From Tidjanibacter sp. (GTDB taxonomy: Bacteria > Bacteroidota > Bacteroidia > Bacteroidales > Rikenellaceae), in NCBI GenBank assembly GCA_017390585.1, contig JAFPBB010000002.1:1-45145 (forward strand): a DNA stretch of 45,145 nucleotides, written 5' to 3'. Below, in pieces: positions 15,891 to 25,399 of this stretch. The first letter of the stretch is position 1. Every line of letters begins with the position of its first letter. Below the pieces are notes generated by a model. It was not told the origin of the DNA and did no database searches. It saw only the letters and a program-made list of their open reading frames with translations. The translations under genes and the position numbers were made by a program.

Positions 15891-18800
15891 ATGAGAAACT
15901 TTACACGAAAGTTTACCCTATTGCTTTTGGGTTTGAGCTTTGCTCTGGTAGCAGAAGCTCAGAAGGTTAGCGGTATCGTCAAGGACTCGGCAGGTGACCC
16001 CATCGTGGGCGCATCGGTCGTAGTCGACGGCACCACCAATGGTACCTCCACAGGAGTCACCGGCGAGTGGAGCCTCGATGTCCAGAACGCACCGCAGCAG
16101 AAATTGGTCTTCTCCTATCTCGGTATGAAAGACCAGACGGTGGCCATTGGCAACCGCACCTACTTCGACATCACCCTCGAGTCCGACGCCGAGGTGTTGC
16201 AGGATGTGGTTGTGGTGGGCTACGCAACCATTCAGCGTAAAGACCTTATCGGTTCCGTATCATCGGTGAGCTCGGAGACCCTGGTGGCACAGCCCGTAAC
16301 CAGCGTTTCGGAGGCCCTCTCGGGTAAGATGGCCGGTGTGCAGGTAACCACCACCGAGGGTGACCCCGATGCCGACATCAAGATTCGCGTGCGTGGCGGT
16401 GGCTCCATCACTCAGGACTCCTCGCCCCTCTACATCGTGGACGGATTCCCCGTTGAGAGCATCAACGACATCCCCTCGAGCGACATCCAGAGCATCGACG
16501 TGTTGAAAGATGCCTTCTCGACCGCCATCTACGGTTCGCGTGGTGCAAACGGCGTAATCATCGTCACCACCAAGAGCGGTAAGGAGGGTCGCCTGAGCGT
16601 GAGCTACAACGGCTACACTGGCGTCAAATCCATCGCCAACAAAGAGGCCCTCACCACCCTCGACACCGAGGAGTTCGTGAAACTGCAGTATGAGTTGGCA
16701 ATGATTCGCAATCAGGTGGAGAGCGCCTATGAGCCCATCTTCGGCAAATTCTGCGACATCGACCTCTATGCAGGCCAGCCCAAGAACGACTACGTTGCTC
16801 AGGTCTTTGGCAACCAAGGCTCCACCAGCAACCACAACATCTCCCTCTCGGGCGGTAGCAACGACTTCAACTGGACCGCAAGCTACTCCCATATGGGCGA
16901 CAACGCCATTATGAAGGGCTCGAGCTACACCCGTGACAACCTCAACCTGAAGACCAAATTCAAACCCAACAAAAAGGTTTCGTTTGACTTCTCGGTACGT
17001 TTCTCGGACACCAACGTTCGCGGTAGCGGCTCCAACTCGGTGAACGATAGCGGTTCGACCTCGGGTAACGGTCGTCTGAAACACGCCATCGCCTACACCC
17101 CCATCCCCCTCAACAGCTCCGTAGAGTCGAGCGACCTCGAGGAGGACTATGGCGACAACGCACCTCCTATGCAGTCCGTTGCAGACAACGACAAACTGCT
17201 CAATCGCCAGAATTGGAACATCAACGGCGCCGTATCGCTCAAACTCCTCAAGGGCCTCACCCTCAAGGTTGATGGCGGTTTGGACTCCTATCTGCAGACC
17301 GAGAATAGGTACTATGGTCTGACCACCTATTACGTCAACAACAACGCTACCATCAAGGGTCAGCCCGCAACCCAGTACACCGACACGGACCGCACCAAGT
17401 TGCGCAACACCAACACCATCCACTACAACATCGGCGAGGCATTCGATTGGGAGGATAGCAAACTCGACATCCTCGTAGGTCAGGAGTGGTTGCACACCAA
17501 ATCCAACAAATTCACCGCGTGGGTGGAGGGTCTTCCCACCTTCTTCGACGCCGAGATGGCTTGGAACTTTATGGCCTCGGGCACCGCAACCTCGACCAAC
17601 AACTACTACAATCCCGACGACAAACTCCTCTCCTTCTTCAGCCGCGCAAACTACGACTGGAAAGGCATCCTCTCGCTCTCGGCCACTATGCGTGCCGACG
17701 GTTCGTCGAAGTTCCTCGGCGCCAACCGTTGGGGCTACTTCCCCTCGGCAGCAGTAGCACTCCGCCTCTCGGAGCTGGGTTCGTTGCAGGACATCGAGTC
17801 GCTCGACAACCTCAAACTCCGCTATAGCTACGGTACCGCAGGTAACAACAACATCCCCAGCGGCCAGACCCTCCAGACCTTCAAGGCCAACACCACTGCC
17901 TGGATTTCGCAGGGCACAACCTATTGGTCGGCAGGCAACACTATGCCCAACCCCGACCTGAAGTGGGAGACCACCATCTCGCACAACCTCGGTTTGGACT
18001 ACTCGTTCCTGGGTGGTAAGGTGAGCGGTTCGTTTGAGTTCTACAAGAACAACACCAAAGACCTTCTGATTCAGTTCCCCACCTCGGGTAGCGGCTACGC
18101 CAACCAGTATCGCAATATGGGTGAGACCCAGAACGAAGGTTTCGAGGCCAGCCTCAACCTGACCATCTTCGAGACCCGCAATGCAGGCCTCACCATCTCC
18201 GCCAACGCATCCTACAACCGCAATAAGGTTGTCACCCTCGGCGGCTTGGATCGCATCGAGTCGCAGAGTACCTGGGCCTCCACCGAGGTCGGCACCGACT
18301 ACGTTGTGGAGGTTGGCCAGCCCCTGGGTAATATGTATGGCTACGTTAGCGACGGCTACTACACTCCCGACGATTTCAACTACATCGACGGCAAGTGGGA
18401 GCTCAAAGAGGGCGTGGTTGACTGCTCCGACATCATCGGCTCGACCTACCTTATGCCCGGTGCCCGCAAGTACAAAGATCAGCCCACCGTGGAGGTTCTC
18501 GACGAGGAGGGCAACGTGATCGGCTATGAGGGTGATGGCAAACTCACCGTTGCCGATAAGACCATCATTGGCAACGCTTTGGCCGACTGGACCGGCGGTC
18601 TGATCATCTCGGGCTACATCGGCAACTTCGACTTCTCGGCCAACTTCAACGCCGTATTTGGCAACCAGATCTACAACGCCAACAGCATCGAGTTCACCTC
18701 GACCCGCAAGTTCAACAACCGCAACCTCCTCTCCTCGATGTCCACCGACCAGCGTTGGACCAACATCGACTGGACCACCGGCGAGTTCATCACCGATCCC

Positions 18801-19130
18801 GAGGCTCTCGCAGCCCTCAACGAGGGTAAGGCTGCATCGCCCTTCATCGGCAACGCCGTCTTCAGCGACGCCGCCGTGGAGGATGGTTCGTTCATCCGTC
18901 TGACCAGCGCCACCATTGGCTACACCATTCCCAAGAACGTGACCCAGCGTATCGGCATCGACAACCTCCGCTTCTACGTTTCGGGCACCAACCTGTGGCT
19001 GCTGACCAACTACTCCGGTTTCGACCCCGAGGTCGACACCCGTCGTGCAACTCCCCTCACCCCCGGTGTGGACTACTCGGCCTATCCCAAGAGCAGGGGC
19101 GTAGTATTCGGCGTCAACCTCACCTTCTAA
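15891..19130 (+). CDS. SusC-like TonB-dependent outer-membrane transporter
   Basis: 1079 residues. The ATG at 15891 is used because it begins a signal peptide (ending LVAEAQ) and follows the promoter; the longer frame upstream crosses the terminator. Domains: carboxypeptidase-D regulatory-like fold at about 25-105 (VSGIVKDSAGDPIVGASVVV), TonB box region, plug at about 125-235 (VSEALSGKMAGVQVTTTEG; SPLYIVDGFP; YGSRGANGVIIVTTKSG) and a 22-strand barrel ending GVNLTF. No STN domain is seen, so direct anti-sigma signalling is unlikely. With the SusD partner it would import pectic oligosaccharides; the substrate is inferred from neighbours. Confidence 0.95.
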   Translation: MRNFTRKFTLLLLGLSFALVAEAQKVSGIVKDSAGDPIVGASVVVDGTTNGTSTGVTGEWSLDVQNAPQQKLVFSYLGMKDQTVAIGNRTYFDITLESDAEVLQDVVVVGYATIQRKDLIGSVSSVSSETLVAQPVTSVSEALSGKMAGVQVTTTEGDPDADIKIRVRGGGSITQDSSPLYIVDGFPVESINDIPSSDIQSIDVLKDAFSTAIYGSRGANGVIIVTTKSGKEGRLSVSYNGYTGVKSIANKEALTTLDTEEFVKLQYELAMIRNQVESAYEPIFGKFCDIDLYAGQPKNDYVAQVFGNQGSTSNHNISLSGGSNDFNWTASYSHMGDNAIMKGSSYTRDNLNLKTKFKPNKKVSFDFSVRFSDTNVRGSGSNSVNDSGSTSGNGRLKHAIAYTPIPLNSSVESSDLEEDYGDNAPPMQSVADNDKLLNRQNWNINGAVSLKLLKGLTLKVDGGLDSYLQTENRYYGLTTYYVNNNATIKGQPATQYTDTDRTKLRNTNTIHYNIGEAFDWEDSKLDILVGQEWLHTKSNKFTAWVEGLPTFFDAEMAWNFMASGTATSTNNYYNPDDKLLSFFSRANYDWKGILSLSATMRADGSSKFLGANRWGYFPSAAVALRLSELGSLQDIESLDNLKLRYSYGTAGNNNIPSGQTLQTFKANTTAWISQGTTYWSAGNTMPNPDLKWETTISHNLGLDYSFLGGKVSGSFEFYKNNTKDLLIQFPTSGSGYANQYRNMGETQNEGFEASLNLTIFETRNAGLTISANASYNRNKVVTLGGLDRIESQSTWASTEVGTDYVVEVGQPLGNMYGYVSDGYYTPDDFNYIDGKWELKEGVVDCSDIIGSTYLMPGARKYKDQPTVEVLDEEGNVIGYEGDGKLTVADKTIIGNALADWTGGLIISGYIGNFDFSANFNAVFGNQIYNANSIEFTSTRKFNNRNLLSSMSTDQRWTNIDWTTGEFITDPEALAALNEGKAASPFIGNAVFSDAAVEDGSFIRLTSATIGYTIPKNVTQRIGIDNLRFYVSGTNLWLLTNYSGFDPEVDTRRATPLTPGVDYSAYPKSRGVVFGVNLTF

Positions 19131-19142
19131 TTTAATTAAAAG

Positions 19143-20930
19143 ATGAAAGAGATGAAAAAACTTGCATACATACTTTTGATTGCCCTGTCCGCCACCTTCG
19201 CTTCGTGCGGTGAGGACTTCCTCGAGGCAGAGACCCAATCGGCTTTCGACGAGTCGGTGGTCTTCTCGAACTATACTTTGGCAGAGTATAATGTATTCTC
19301 TATCTCGGAGACCTTCGGCCACACCAACAACTACCGTGGTCGTTTCCTCCCCTGGTATGGCTTCAACACCGACGCCGAGTGGTATGTTTCGACCACCCAA
19401 GACGCAAAATCGGAGATTGCAACCTACGCTATCACCGTGAACAACTCCCAGCTCGACCTCGACAATGGTCCCTACAACGAGATCTATGCCGGCATCGAGA
19501 GGGCAAACATCTGCATCAAAGGCCTCCGCACCTACGGCGACGTGGAGAACAAGGCCGATATGGCCTATCTGCTCGGCGAGGCGCTCACCCTGAGGGCGTT
19601 CCTCTACTACGAGCTCCTCAAAGCCTTCGGCGATGTGCCCGCACGTTTCGAGCCCATCACCTCGGAGACCATCTACCTCCCCAAGACCGACCGCGACGTG
19701 ATCTACAAACAGATCCTCGACGACCTCGACGAGGCTGAGAACTACCTCCCCTGGCCCGCAACCACCGCAGCAACAATGACCACCGACCGCGTGAACAAGG
19801 CATTTGCCAACGGTCTCTACGCTCGCATTGCACTCGCTGCTTCGGGCTATGCACTCCGTCCCGAGGAGGGTATGGTGGGCACCGGTGACGCCGGCAGCAT
19901 CCGCCTGTCGAGCGACCCCGAGCTCTCCAAAGCGGTTCTCTATCCCAAGGTGCTCGACAAACTCCAGGCTGTGATCAACAGCGGTTCGGCATCTCTCTAC
20001 ACCGACTATGAGCAGTATTGGAGGGATTTCAACAACTTCGACCTCACCGCAGGTAAGGAGACCCTCTTCGTGATTCCCTTCAGCGACTCGCGTGGCCGCT
20101 GGAACTACACCTTCGCCATCCGCTCCTACATCAGTGGCAGCAGCCGCGCAGGTGCCGTAGGTCCCGCTCCCACCCTCTATTTCGACTACAACAAGAACGA
20201 CCAGCGTCGCAACCTCTCGTGCGTCAACTTCAAGTATGAGAAAGACGGTGTCATTGAGCCCGCCAACATCGAGAACTGGTACTTCGGCAAATACCGCTTC
20301 CAGTGGATGGAGAAACTCCCCTACACCGGCGGTAACGACGACGGTATCAAACCCATCGTGATGCGCTATTCGGACATCCTCCTGATGGCAGCCGAGGTGG
20401 CCAACGAGTTGAATCTGCTCGATGAGGCCAAAGGCTACTTCAAAGAGGTGCGCCAGAGGGCTACCGGCGCCGAGGCCGAGACCTACGTTGCCGGCCTCAG
20501 CGAGAAGACGTTGATGTTTGATGCTATCGTCAAGGAGCGCAAACTCGAGTTCGTGGGCGAGTTCCTCCGCAAGGGCGACCTCATCCGTTGGAATATGCTC
20601 AAGGACAAACTCGACGAGTCGATCCAGAACTACCGCGACCTGAAGAGCGTTAGCGGCAACTACGCATTCCTCAACCCCGAGGGTGACGTGTGGTACCGCG
20701 AGGTGGGTGGCGAGTTGGAGTTCTACGGCTTCGACGGCGAGCGCGTGGCTCCCGATGGCGACGAGTGGATCAAGAAGGGTGGCTACATCACCAAGGATAG
20801 CGACGGTCAGACCGAGGAGCGCGCTTCGACCATCTACACTGCCAATCCCAACCAGCATATGTATTGGCCCATCTTCCAGTCGACCCTGACCAACTCGCAG
20901 GGTGCTCTCGTAAACGACTTCGGCTACTAA
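19143..20930 (+). CDS. SusD-like oligosaccharide-binding surface lipoprotein
   Basis: 595 residues starting 12 bp after susC; an alternative ATG is at 19152. The signal ends SATFASC, a lipobox, so the protein is lipid-anchored and forms the lid of the SusC pore. RagB/SusD features are visible: TPR-like helices (YNEIYAGIERANICIKGL; LLGEALTLRAFLYYELLKAFGDVPARFEP) and the C-terminal ILLMAAEVANELNLLDEAKGYFKEVRQRA and IVKERKLEFVGEFLRKGDLIRW. Ligand is presumably a pectic oligosaccharide from context. Confidence 0.95.
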   Translation: MKEMKKLAYILLIALSATFASCGEDFLEAETQSAFDESVVFSNYTLAEYNVFSISETFGHTNNYRGRFLPWYGFNTDAEWYVSTTQDAKSEIATYAITVNNSQLDLDNGPYNEIYAGIERANICIKGLRTYGDVENKADMAYLLGEALTLRAFLYYELLKAFGDVPARFEPITSETIYLPKTDRDVIYKQILDDLDEAENYLPWPATTAATMTTDRVNKAFANGLYARIALAASGYALRPEEGMVGTGDAGSIRLSSDPELSKAVLYPKVLDKLQAVINSGSASLYTDYEQYWRDFNNFDLTAGKETLFVIPFSDSRGRWNYTFAIRSYISGSSRAGAVGPAPTLYFDYNKNDQRRNLSCVNFKYEKDGVIEPANIENWYFGKYRFQWMEKLPYTGGNDDGIKPIVMRYSDILLMAAEVANELNLLDEAKGYFKEVRQRATGAEAETYVAGLSEKTLMFDAIVKERKLEFVGEFLRKGDLIRWNMLKDKLDESIQNYRDLKSVSGNYAFLNPEGDVWYREVGGELEFYGFDGERVAPDGDEWIKKGGYITKDSDGQTEERASTIYTANPNQHMYWPIFQSTLTNSQGALVNDFGY

Positions 20931-20974
20931 CAGAGTGAGCAATAGCTACTCAGAAACCAAAAAAGTAAAAGAGT

Positions 20975-23900
20975 ATGAAAAGATTTATCAAGAATATAGC
21001 ACTGATTGCTTCGGCAGCCCTGGCAATGACCGGCTGCGTTGGTGAGCCGGAGGGTGTAATCGACAGCATCGATCTGAACCGCTGTCTCGCCCCCACCAAC
21101 TTCGAAGCAGAGATCGTTGCAACCGTGGGTACGGACGTGAAACTCACTTGGGATGCAATGCAGGGTACGGAGTACTACACCGTGGAGGTCTATGAATCGA
21201 CCTCTACCACCATCGACGAGGAGACCGGCGAAGAGGTTGCCGCAGCACCCGACTTCGACGCCTCGGAGCCCTTCAAAACCGAGACCCAGATTAAGGAGAT
21301 CCCCTTTGTTGTCACCGGCCTCGAGGTGGACAAGAGCTACTTTGCCCGCGTGAAAGGCCACGCAACCAACAAGGAGGACTCCAAATGGACCGTTCTCGAG
21401 GAGGCATTTGCAACCTCGGCTGTCCGCACCAGCTTCAAAGTCACCGTGACCGAGCGTACCAAGAACAGCATCAGCGTTGCTTGGAGCGAGGGCGAGGATC
21501 CCAATGACCTCACCACCCTCCGCGCAACTCCCGTTTCGGACAGCTCGAAGAAGGGTGTGGATCTGGCACTCACCGCCGAGATGATTGCGGCTCGCACCGC
21601 CACCGTGGCCGGCTTGGAGCCCTGCACCGACTACAAACTTACCCTCATCTACGGTAAGGCTTGTAATCGTGGTAGCATCACCGCCTTCACCCGTCCCACC
21701 GACGAGGGCTTCAACACCGTAAACACCGTTGATGCTATCGTGAACGCCATCACCGGCACCATTGGTGATGTGAAGCTCAAACTGCAGTACAACGATGGCG
21801 TAGCCTACGACCTTCCCAGCACCGCAGCCATCACCTGCAACCTCTGGTTGGTGGGTGAGACTACCACCGATGGCAAGAAACCCATCGTGACCGGCTTGGA
21901 CATCCAGCCCGGTGGCGCAGTGACCACCATCCACCTCGAGGACCTCGTTCTCGACGGCGCAGTCTATGCCGTTGAGGGTGCCGAGACCAAGGGCCACATC
22001 CTCACCGCCAAAGCGGCTATGGAGGCTTTTGAGCTCGTAAACTGCGAGGTGTATGGCTACACCAAGGGCCTCTACTACAACAACGTAGCAGGTGCCGACT
22101 GTGGCAGCATCCTGATTGACGGTTGCTATGTTCACGATGTGAATGCCGACGGTAGCGTTGGTGGCGACTTCATCGATGTGCGCAACGGTGTTCACCCCTC
22201 GATCGTGGTTAGGAACTCCACTTTCTATGCTTGCGCCCGCACCTTCCTGCGCGTGAGCGACAGCGCCGATTCGGGCACCATCGAGGTGAAGAACAACACC
22301 TTCAACTTTGTGACCACCACCAAGACCTCGTCGAACAACGCAGGTATCTTCGGTGTGCGTACCAAAACCACTCCCGAGTCGATCCTCTGCACCAAAAACG
22401 TATTCCTCAACGAGTATAGCGACGGCGAGAAAGAGGGTGCCGAGTTCGTACGTCTGGTGCGTAACTCCTCCGACACCAATGCCCCCGTATGCTCGGGCAA
22501 CTACTTCTATAATGTAGGTGCAGGTTGGTTTGTTTCGGCTGCCACCACCATCACAGGCGCAGCATTCGACCAGGCAGCAGCCTTGGCTGATGGCGGCGTA
22601 CTCCTGGAGGTTGACCCCTGCCAGAGCTCCGGCGCAGGCAAGCTCTACCTCAACGAGACCAACGACATCGCTGCCAAACAGGCCGGTGACCCCCGTTGGT
22701 GGAATGCCGCAATTCCCGAGCCTCCCGTGAGGGCTACCGAGCTTGTGGCCGTGAGCGAGCCCTACACTTGGGACTTCACCGACAAGAAAATCTACGATGG
22801 CGAGGTGCTGAGCGCCACCACCATCATCGGCAATGCACGCATCTACGCTTCAGCCGAGGCTCCCAGCGAGATTATCCTTGGCAACGGCGTCTACTTCGCA
22901 GCTGCCGGTATGATTGACGCAGCCGGCGAGCCCACCCAGGGTGCTGTGGGCATCCTCACCAATGGCTATGGTGCAGTAGTAGTTACTGCCGAAGGCGCAG
23001 GCGGCGTTGAGGGCGTACAGGTGCTCGCAGGTGGCGACCGCTACACCGTATTGGCCGACGGCGAGCCCCACAAAGTGCTCCTCGGCGACCTCTCGGGCGA
23101 CAACAACATCTACGTCATAGCCGCAGGTGGCGTGACCCTCAAGCAGATTGAATGGACCCAGGACCTCACCGCCGACGCAACCACAACCGCACTCAAGGCT
23201 CCCGCCGTGTCGTTCGACAACCGCAAGGTTGACGAAGGCACCGCAATGGCCGTTACCGCTTCGTGGGCAGCCGTTGAGAATGCCGACCACTATGAGGTGA
23301 CTTGGCGCGGTGCAACCACCGAGCAGACCGCTTGTGAGTATGTGATTGCAGCCGAGGAGGTTGCCACTCTGGGCGTGGGCGAGTATGAGCTGAGCGTTGT
23401 GGCCGTTCCCGTGGCTACCTCAAGCAAATATCTCCGCTCGGAGGCTGGCGTTGCTACCCTCCAGATCAACAAGGTTGTAGTAGGTGGCGAGGTTACCCTC
23501 ACTTGGAACTTCTCCGACACCATCTGGGAGACCGAGGTATTCGATTGGCTCGCACCCCTGGGTAGCGACGGCTCGAAAGATATGGATGTTACCGTCGATG
23601 GCCTGAGGGTTGTTGCCGGAGGCAGCAACATCCGTGGCTACCTCAATGAGGAGGTTGGCAACTACCTCCAGCCCAATGGTGGTGGTTCTACCACCAAACG
23701 TTGCTTCTCCTTCACCGCACCCGCAAACGGAACTCTGCGAGTTAAGGTAAGCTGCACCGGTACCGAGGACCTCAACCGCGTTGTAAGAGTTCAGGTTGGC
23801 GAGGACGGCGCAGTTATGGAGCAGCCCGGTGGCCACGCAACCCCCACTTGGGTTGAGTATGACATCGAGGCCAACAACCAGACCGTCTACATCTATCCTT

Positions 23901-24481
23901 CGGGAGGTCTGCGCTTCTACGCAATTGAGTACACCTACGTTTCGGCTCCCCAGGAGCAGACTATCGAGTGGGGCCACGCAGCCTTCGACGACATCTGGGT
24001 GAATGGTTGCGCGAGCGACACCGGCAATATCGACGCAACTTTCGTTACTACCAAGATGACCGCAGGTGGCAAACTCTCGGTTGATGCCGACGGTTTCACC
24101 TACGACGGTTTGCAGTTCCTCCTTGGTGGCGGTAAGTTCAAATTTGGCCAGAACAACAACTCGGCAGGTGAGCTCACCACCCGCGTACAGTTTGGTGGCA
24201 CAGGTAACACCGGCAAGGCTGTTCTCATCTTCGAGGCTCCCGCTGCAGGCACTCTCAAGCTGGACGTTATCGCTTCGGGTGACACCACCGAGAAACCTCG
24301 CCCCATCTGCGTTGCTGTCGACGGCACCGAGATTGCATCTCTCCCCACCCCCGACAAGACCGCAACTCCCCAGATATTGGAGGTGGATTGCACCACCGCC
24401 GTTGCAGGCTCGAAGATCTACATCTACAGCGGCAATAGTGGCATCAACCTCTTCTCCATCAGCTACACCTACACCAAATAG
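20975..24481 (+). CDS. Large multidomain surface lipoprotein in the SusE position (FnIII, beta-helix, repeated beta-sandwich domains)
   Basis: 1168 residues with a lipoprotein signal ending LAMTGC. Order by eye: FnIII at about 38-150 and 152-242, a right-handed beta-helix-like region at about 243-577 (VVRNSTFYACARTFLRVSD; NNTFNFVTTTKTSSNNAGIF) ending in a DPRWW segment, a beta domain at about 590-725 beginning TWDFTDKKIYDGEV, a third FnIII at about 739-832, and two further beta domains (about 840-990 beginning TWNFSDTIW, and 991-1168) that share the pattern start strand, LRFYAIEYTY-type end strand. The layout resembles Bacteroides pectin-locus proteins with DUF4957/DUF5123-type helices; that match is from memory. 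No catalytic residues are evident, so a binding or scaffolding role at the cell surface is inferred. It follows susD by 44 bp. Confidence 0.8.
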   Translation: MKRFIKNIALIASAALAMTGCVGEPEGVIDSIDLNRCLAPTNFEAEIVATVGTDVKLTWDAMQGTEYYTVEVYESTSTTIDEETGEEVAAAPDFDASEPFKTETQIKEIPFVVTGLEVDKSYFARVKGHATNKEDSKWTVLEEAFATSAVRTSFKVTVTERTKNSISVAWSEGEDPNDLTTLRATPVSDSSKKGVDLALTAEMIAARTATVAGLEPCTDYKLTLIYGKACNRGSITAFTRPTDEGFNTVNTVDAIVNAITGTIGDVKLKLQYNDGVAYDLPSTAAITCNLWLVGETTTDGKKPIVTGLDIQPGGAVTTIHLEDLVLDGAVYAVEGAETKGHILTAKAAMEAFELVNCEVYGYTKGLYYNNVAGADCGSILIDGCYVHDVNADGSVGGDFIDVRNGVHPSIVVRNSTFYACARTFLRVSDSADSGTIEVKNNTFNFVTTTKTSSNNAGIFGVRTKTTPESILCTKNVFLNEYSDGEKEGAEFVRLVRNSSDTNAPVCSGNYFYNVGAGWFVSAATTITGAAFDQAAALADGGVLLEVDPCQSSGAGKLYLNETNDIAAKQAGDPRWWNAAIPEPPVRATELVAVSEPYTWDFTDKKIYDGEVLSATTIIGNARIYASAEAPSEIILGNGVYFAAAGMIDAAGEPTQGAVGILTNGYGAVVVTAEGAGGVEGVQVLAGGDRYTVLADGEPHKVLLGDLSGDNNIYVIAAGGVTLKQIEWTQDLTADATTTALKAPAVSFDNRKVDEGTAMAVTASWAAVENADHYEVTWRGATTEQTACEYVIAAEEVATLGVGEYELSVVAVPVATSSKYLRSEAGVATLQINKVVVGGEVTLTWNFSDTIWETEVFDWLAPLGSDGSKDMDVTVDGLRVVAGGSNIRGYLNEEVGNYLQPNGGGSTTKRCFSFTAPANGTLRVKVSCTGTEDLNRVVRVQVGEDGAVMEQPGGHATPTWVEYDIEANNQTVYIYPSGGLRFYAIEYTYVSAPQEQTIEWGHAAFDDIWVNGCASDTGNIDATFVTTKMTAGGKLSVDADGFTYDGLQFLLGGGKFKFGQNNNSAGELTTRVQFGGTGNTGKAVLIFEAPAAGTLKLDVIASGDTTEKPRPICVAVDGTEIASLPTPDKTATPQILEVDCTTAVAGSKIYIYSGNSGINLFSISYTYTK

Positions 24482-24505
24482 TAGGCTCAGCTACATTAGA
24501 GATTA

Positions 24506-24567
24506 ATATCTCTCCCCCCCCTTAGGACTGCTATTCATAGAGCAGTCCTAAGGGGGGGGAGAGATAT
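24506..24567 (+). terminator. Perfect 27-bp hairpin at the end of the susC-susD-lipoprotein unit
   Basis: Arms 24506-24532 and 24541-24567 pair without mismatch around an 8-nt loop, with a C8/G8 block inside the stem. No U tract follows, so it may be a terminator of unusual type, an mRNA 3' stabiliser, or both. The next gene starts 31 bp later. Confidence 0.6.
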
Positions 24568-24598
24568 CGTTATGTACTACTCATACAACGAAAGCACG

Positions 24599-25222
24599 AT
24601 GAAACGACTGTTGATCATTCTCCTCCTCTCGGTGTGTGCCACTCCACTTTTGGCACAACGTCGCTACGCCGCATTCTCCTCCAGGGAGTACAAAAGCGAC
24701 ACCATCCGTATGGATGGCTACACCTACATCAAAGACACCATCAACAACTTCAAATTGGAAATCTACAACGCCGCAAACCAACTCGGCCTACCCGACCTCG
24801 TGGATAGCAACGGAGAACCAATTATGGAACTCAGCGAATACATAACCCTCCCGAGAGAGCAAAGGGTGAAGATTATGACCATCCTCGACGAGACCTTCAC
24901 CGACGAAATGGTCGCCTCGAAGGGTAAATCGCTTCTGCTGGTGAACATTGCCTTCTCCACCCAAGACGGCAGCGTGACCGATGTATTCTTCACCACCTCC
25001 TTGATGGAGGATTGGCCCTACAGCAAAATCCCCGTGGAGGTCTACAGAGCGATAGAATTGCGCCTAAAAAGCGAAATCAAGGCAGAGATCAGCGAAAAAG
25101 GCAGGCTCTTGCCCTACTGCGACATCACCGTTCCCTATTCGCGAAAACCCTCCAAAGCACCCAATGCAGAGCAGATGACCGTGCCCAAGAGTGGGGAAAA
25201 GGGATCTGCCGAGTTGCCATAA
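24599..25222 (+). CDS. Secreted protein of unknown function
   Basis: 207 residues from the ATG at 24599, which starts a typical signal peptide (MKRLLIILLLSVCATPLLAQ); an ATG at 24572 would put extra residues before it and lies against the hairpin. No lipobox, no further membrane segment, and I do not recognise the family. The mature part is about 187 residues, with an alternating-strand core (LLLVNIAFSTQDGSVTDVFF) and a Lys/Pro-rich tail. It sits between the susCD unit and the uxa operon, bounded by hairpins on both sides, so it may be expressed from read-through of the 27-bp hairpin. Periplasmic location is the only safe inference. Confidence 0.7.
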   Translation: MKRLLIILLLSVCATPLLAQRRYAAFSSREYKSDTIRMDGYTYIKDTINNFKLEIYNAANQLGLPDLVDSNGEPIMELSEYITLPREQRVKIMTILDETFTDEMVASKGKSLLLVNIAFSTQDGSVTDVFFTTSLMEDWPYSKIPVEVYRAIELRLKSEIKAEISEKGRLLPYCDITVPYSRKPSKAPNAEQMTVPKSGEKGSAELP

Positions 25223-25255
25223 GGACAATTCGATGAGCACAGACAAACTATGGAG

Positions 25256-25295
25256 CCGTGGGCTACCCCATAATCGGGGATGGTCCACGGTTTTT
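25256..25295 (+). terminator. Terminator after the unknown secreted protein
   Basis: CCGTGG (25256-25261) pairs with CCACGG (25285-25290), with an inner CCCC/GGGG pair, and TTTTT follows (25291-25295). Confidence 0.7.
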
Positions 25296-25329
25296 ATTCC
25301 ATATTCTGTGAGAAATCAAATAATTTTAC

Positions 25330-25337
25330 TATCTTTA
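25330..25337 (+). promoter_or_regulatory. Candidate -7 box of the uxaC operon
   Basis: TATCTTTA differs from TAnnTTTG only in the last base and lies 62 bp before the uxaC start, just after a terminator. The -33 element is unclear. Confidence 0.4.
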
Positions 25338-25399
25338 GGGTGCGAAATTCTATGCACACGGAAACACGAAAACAAACAACATAAACAATACCTACAGCT

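Noticed and set aside
16260..20942. 1560-codon open frame on the minus strand opposite susC and susD
   Set aside because: Its length is a by-product of GC-rich codon use in two real genes. It has no signal, no motif and crosses both genes' boundaries.
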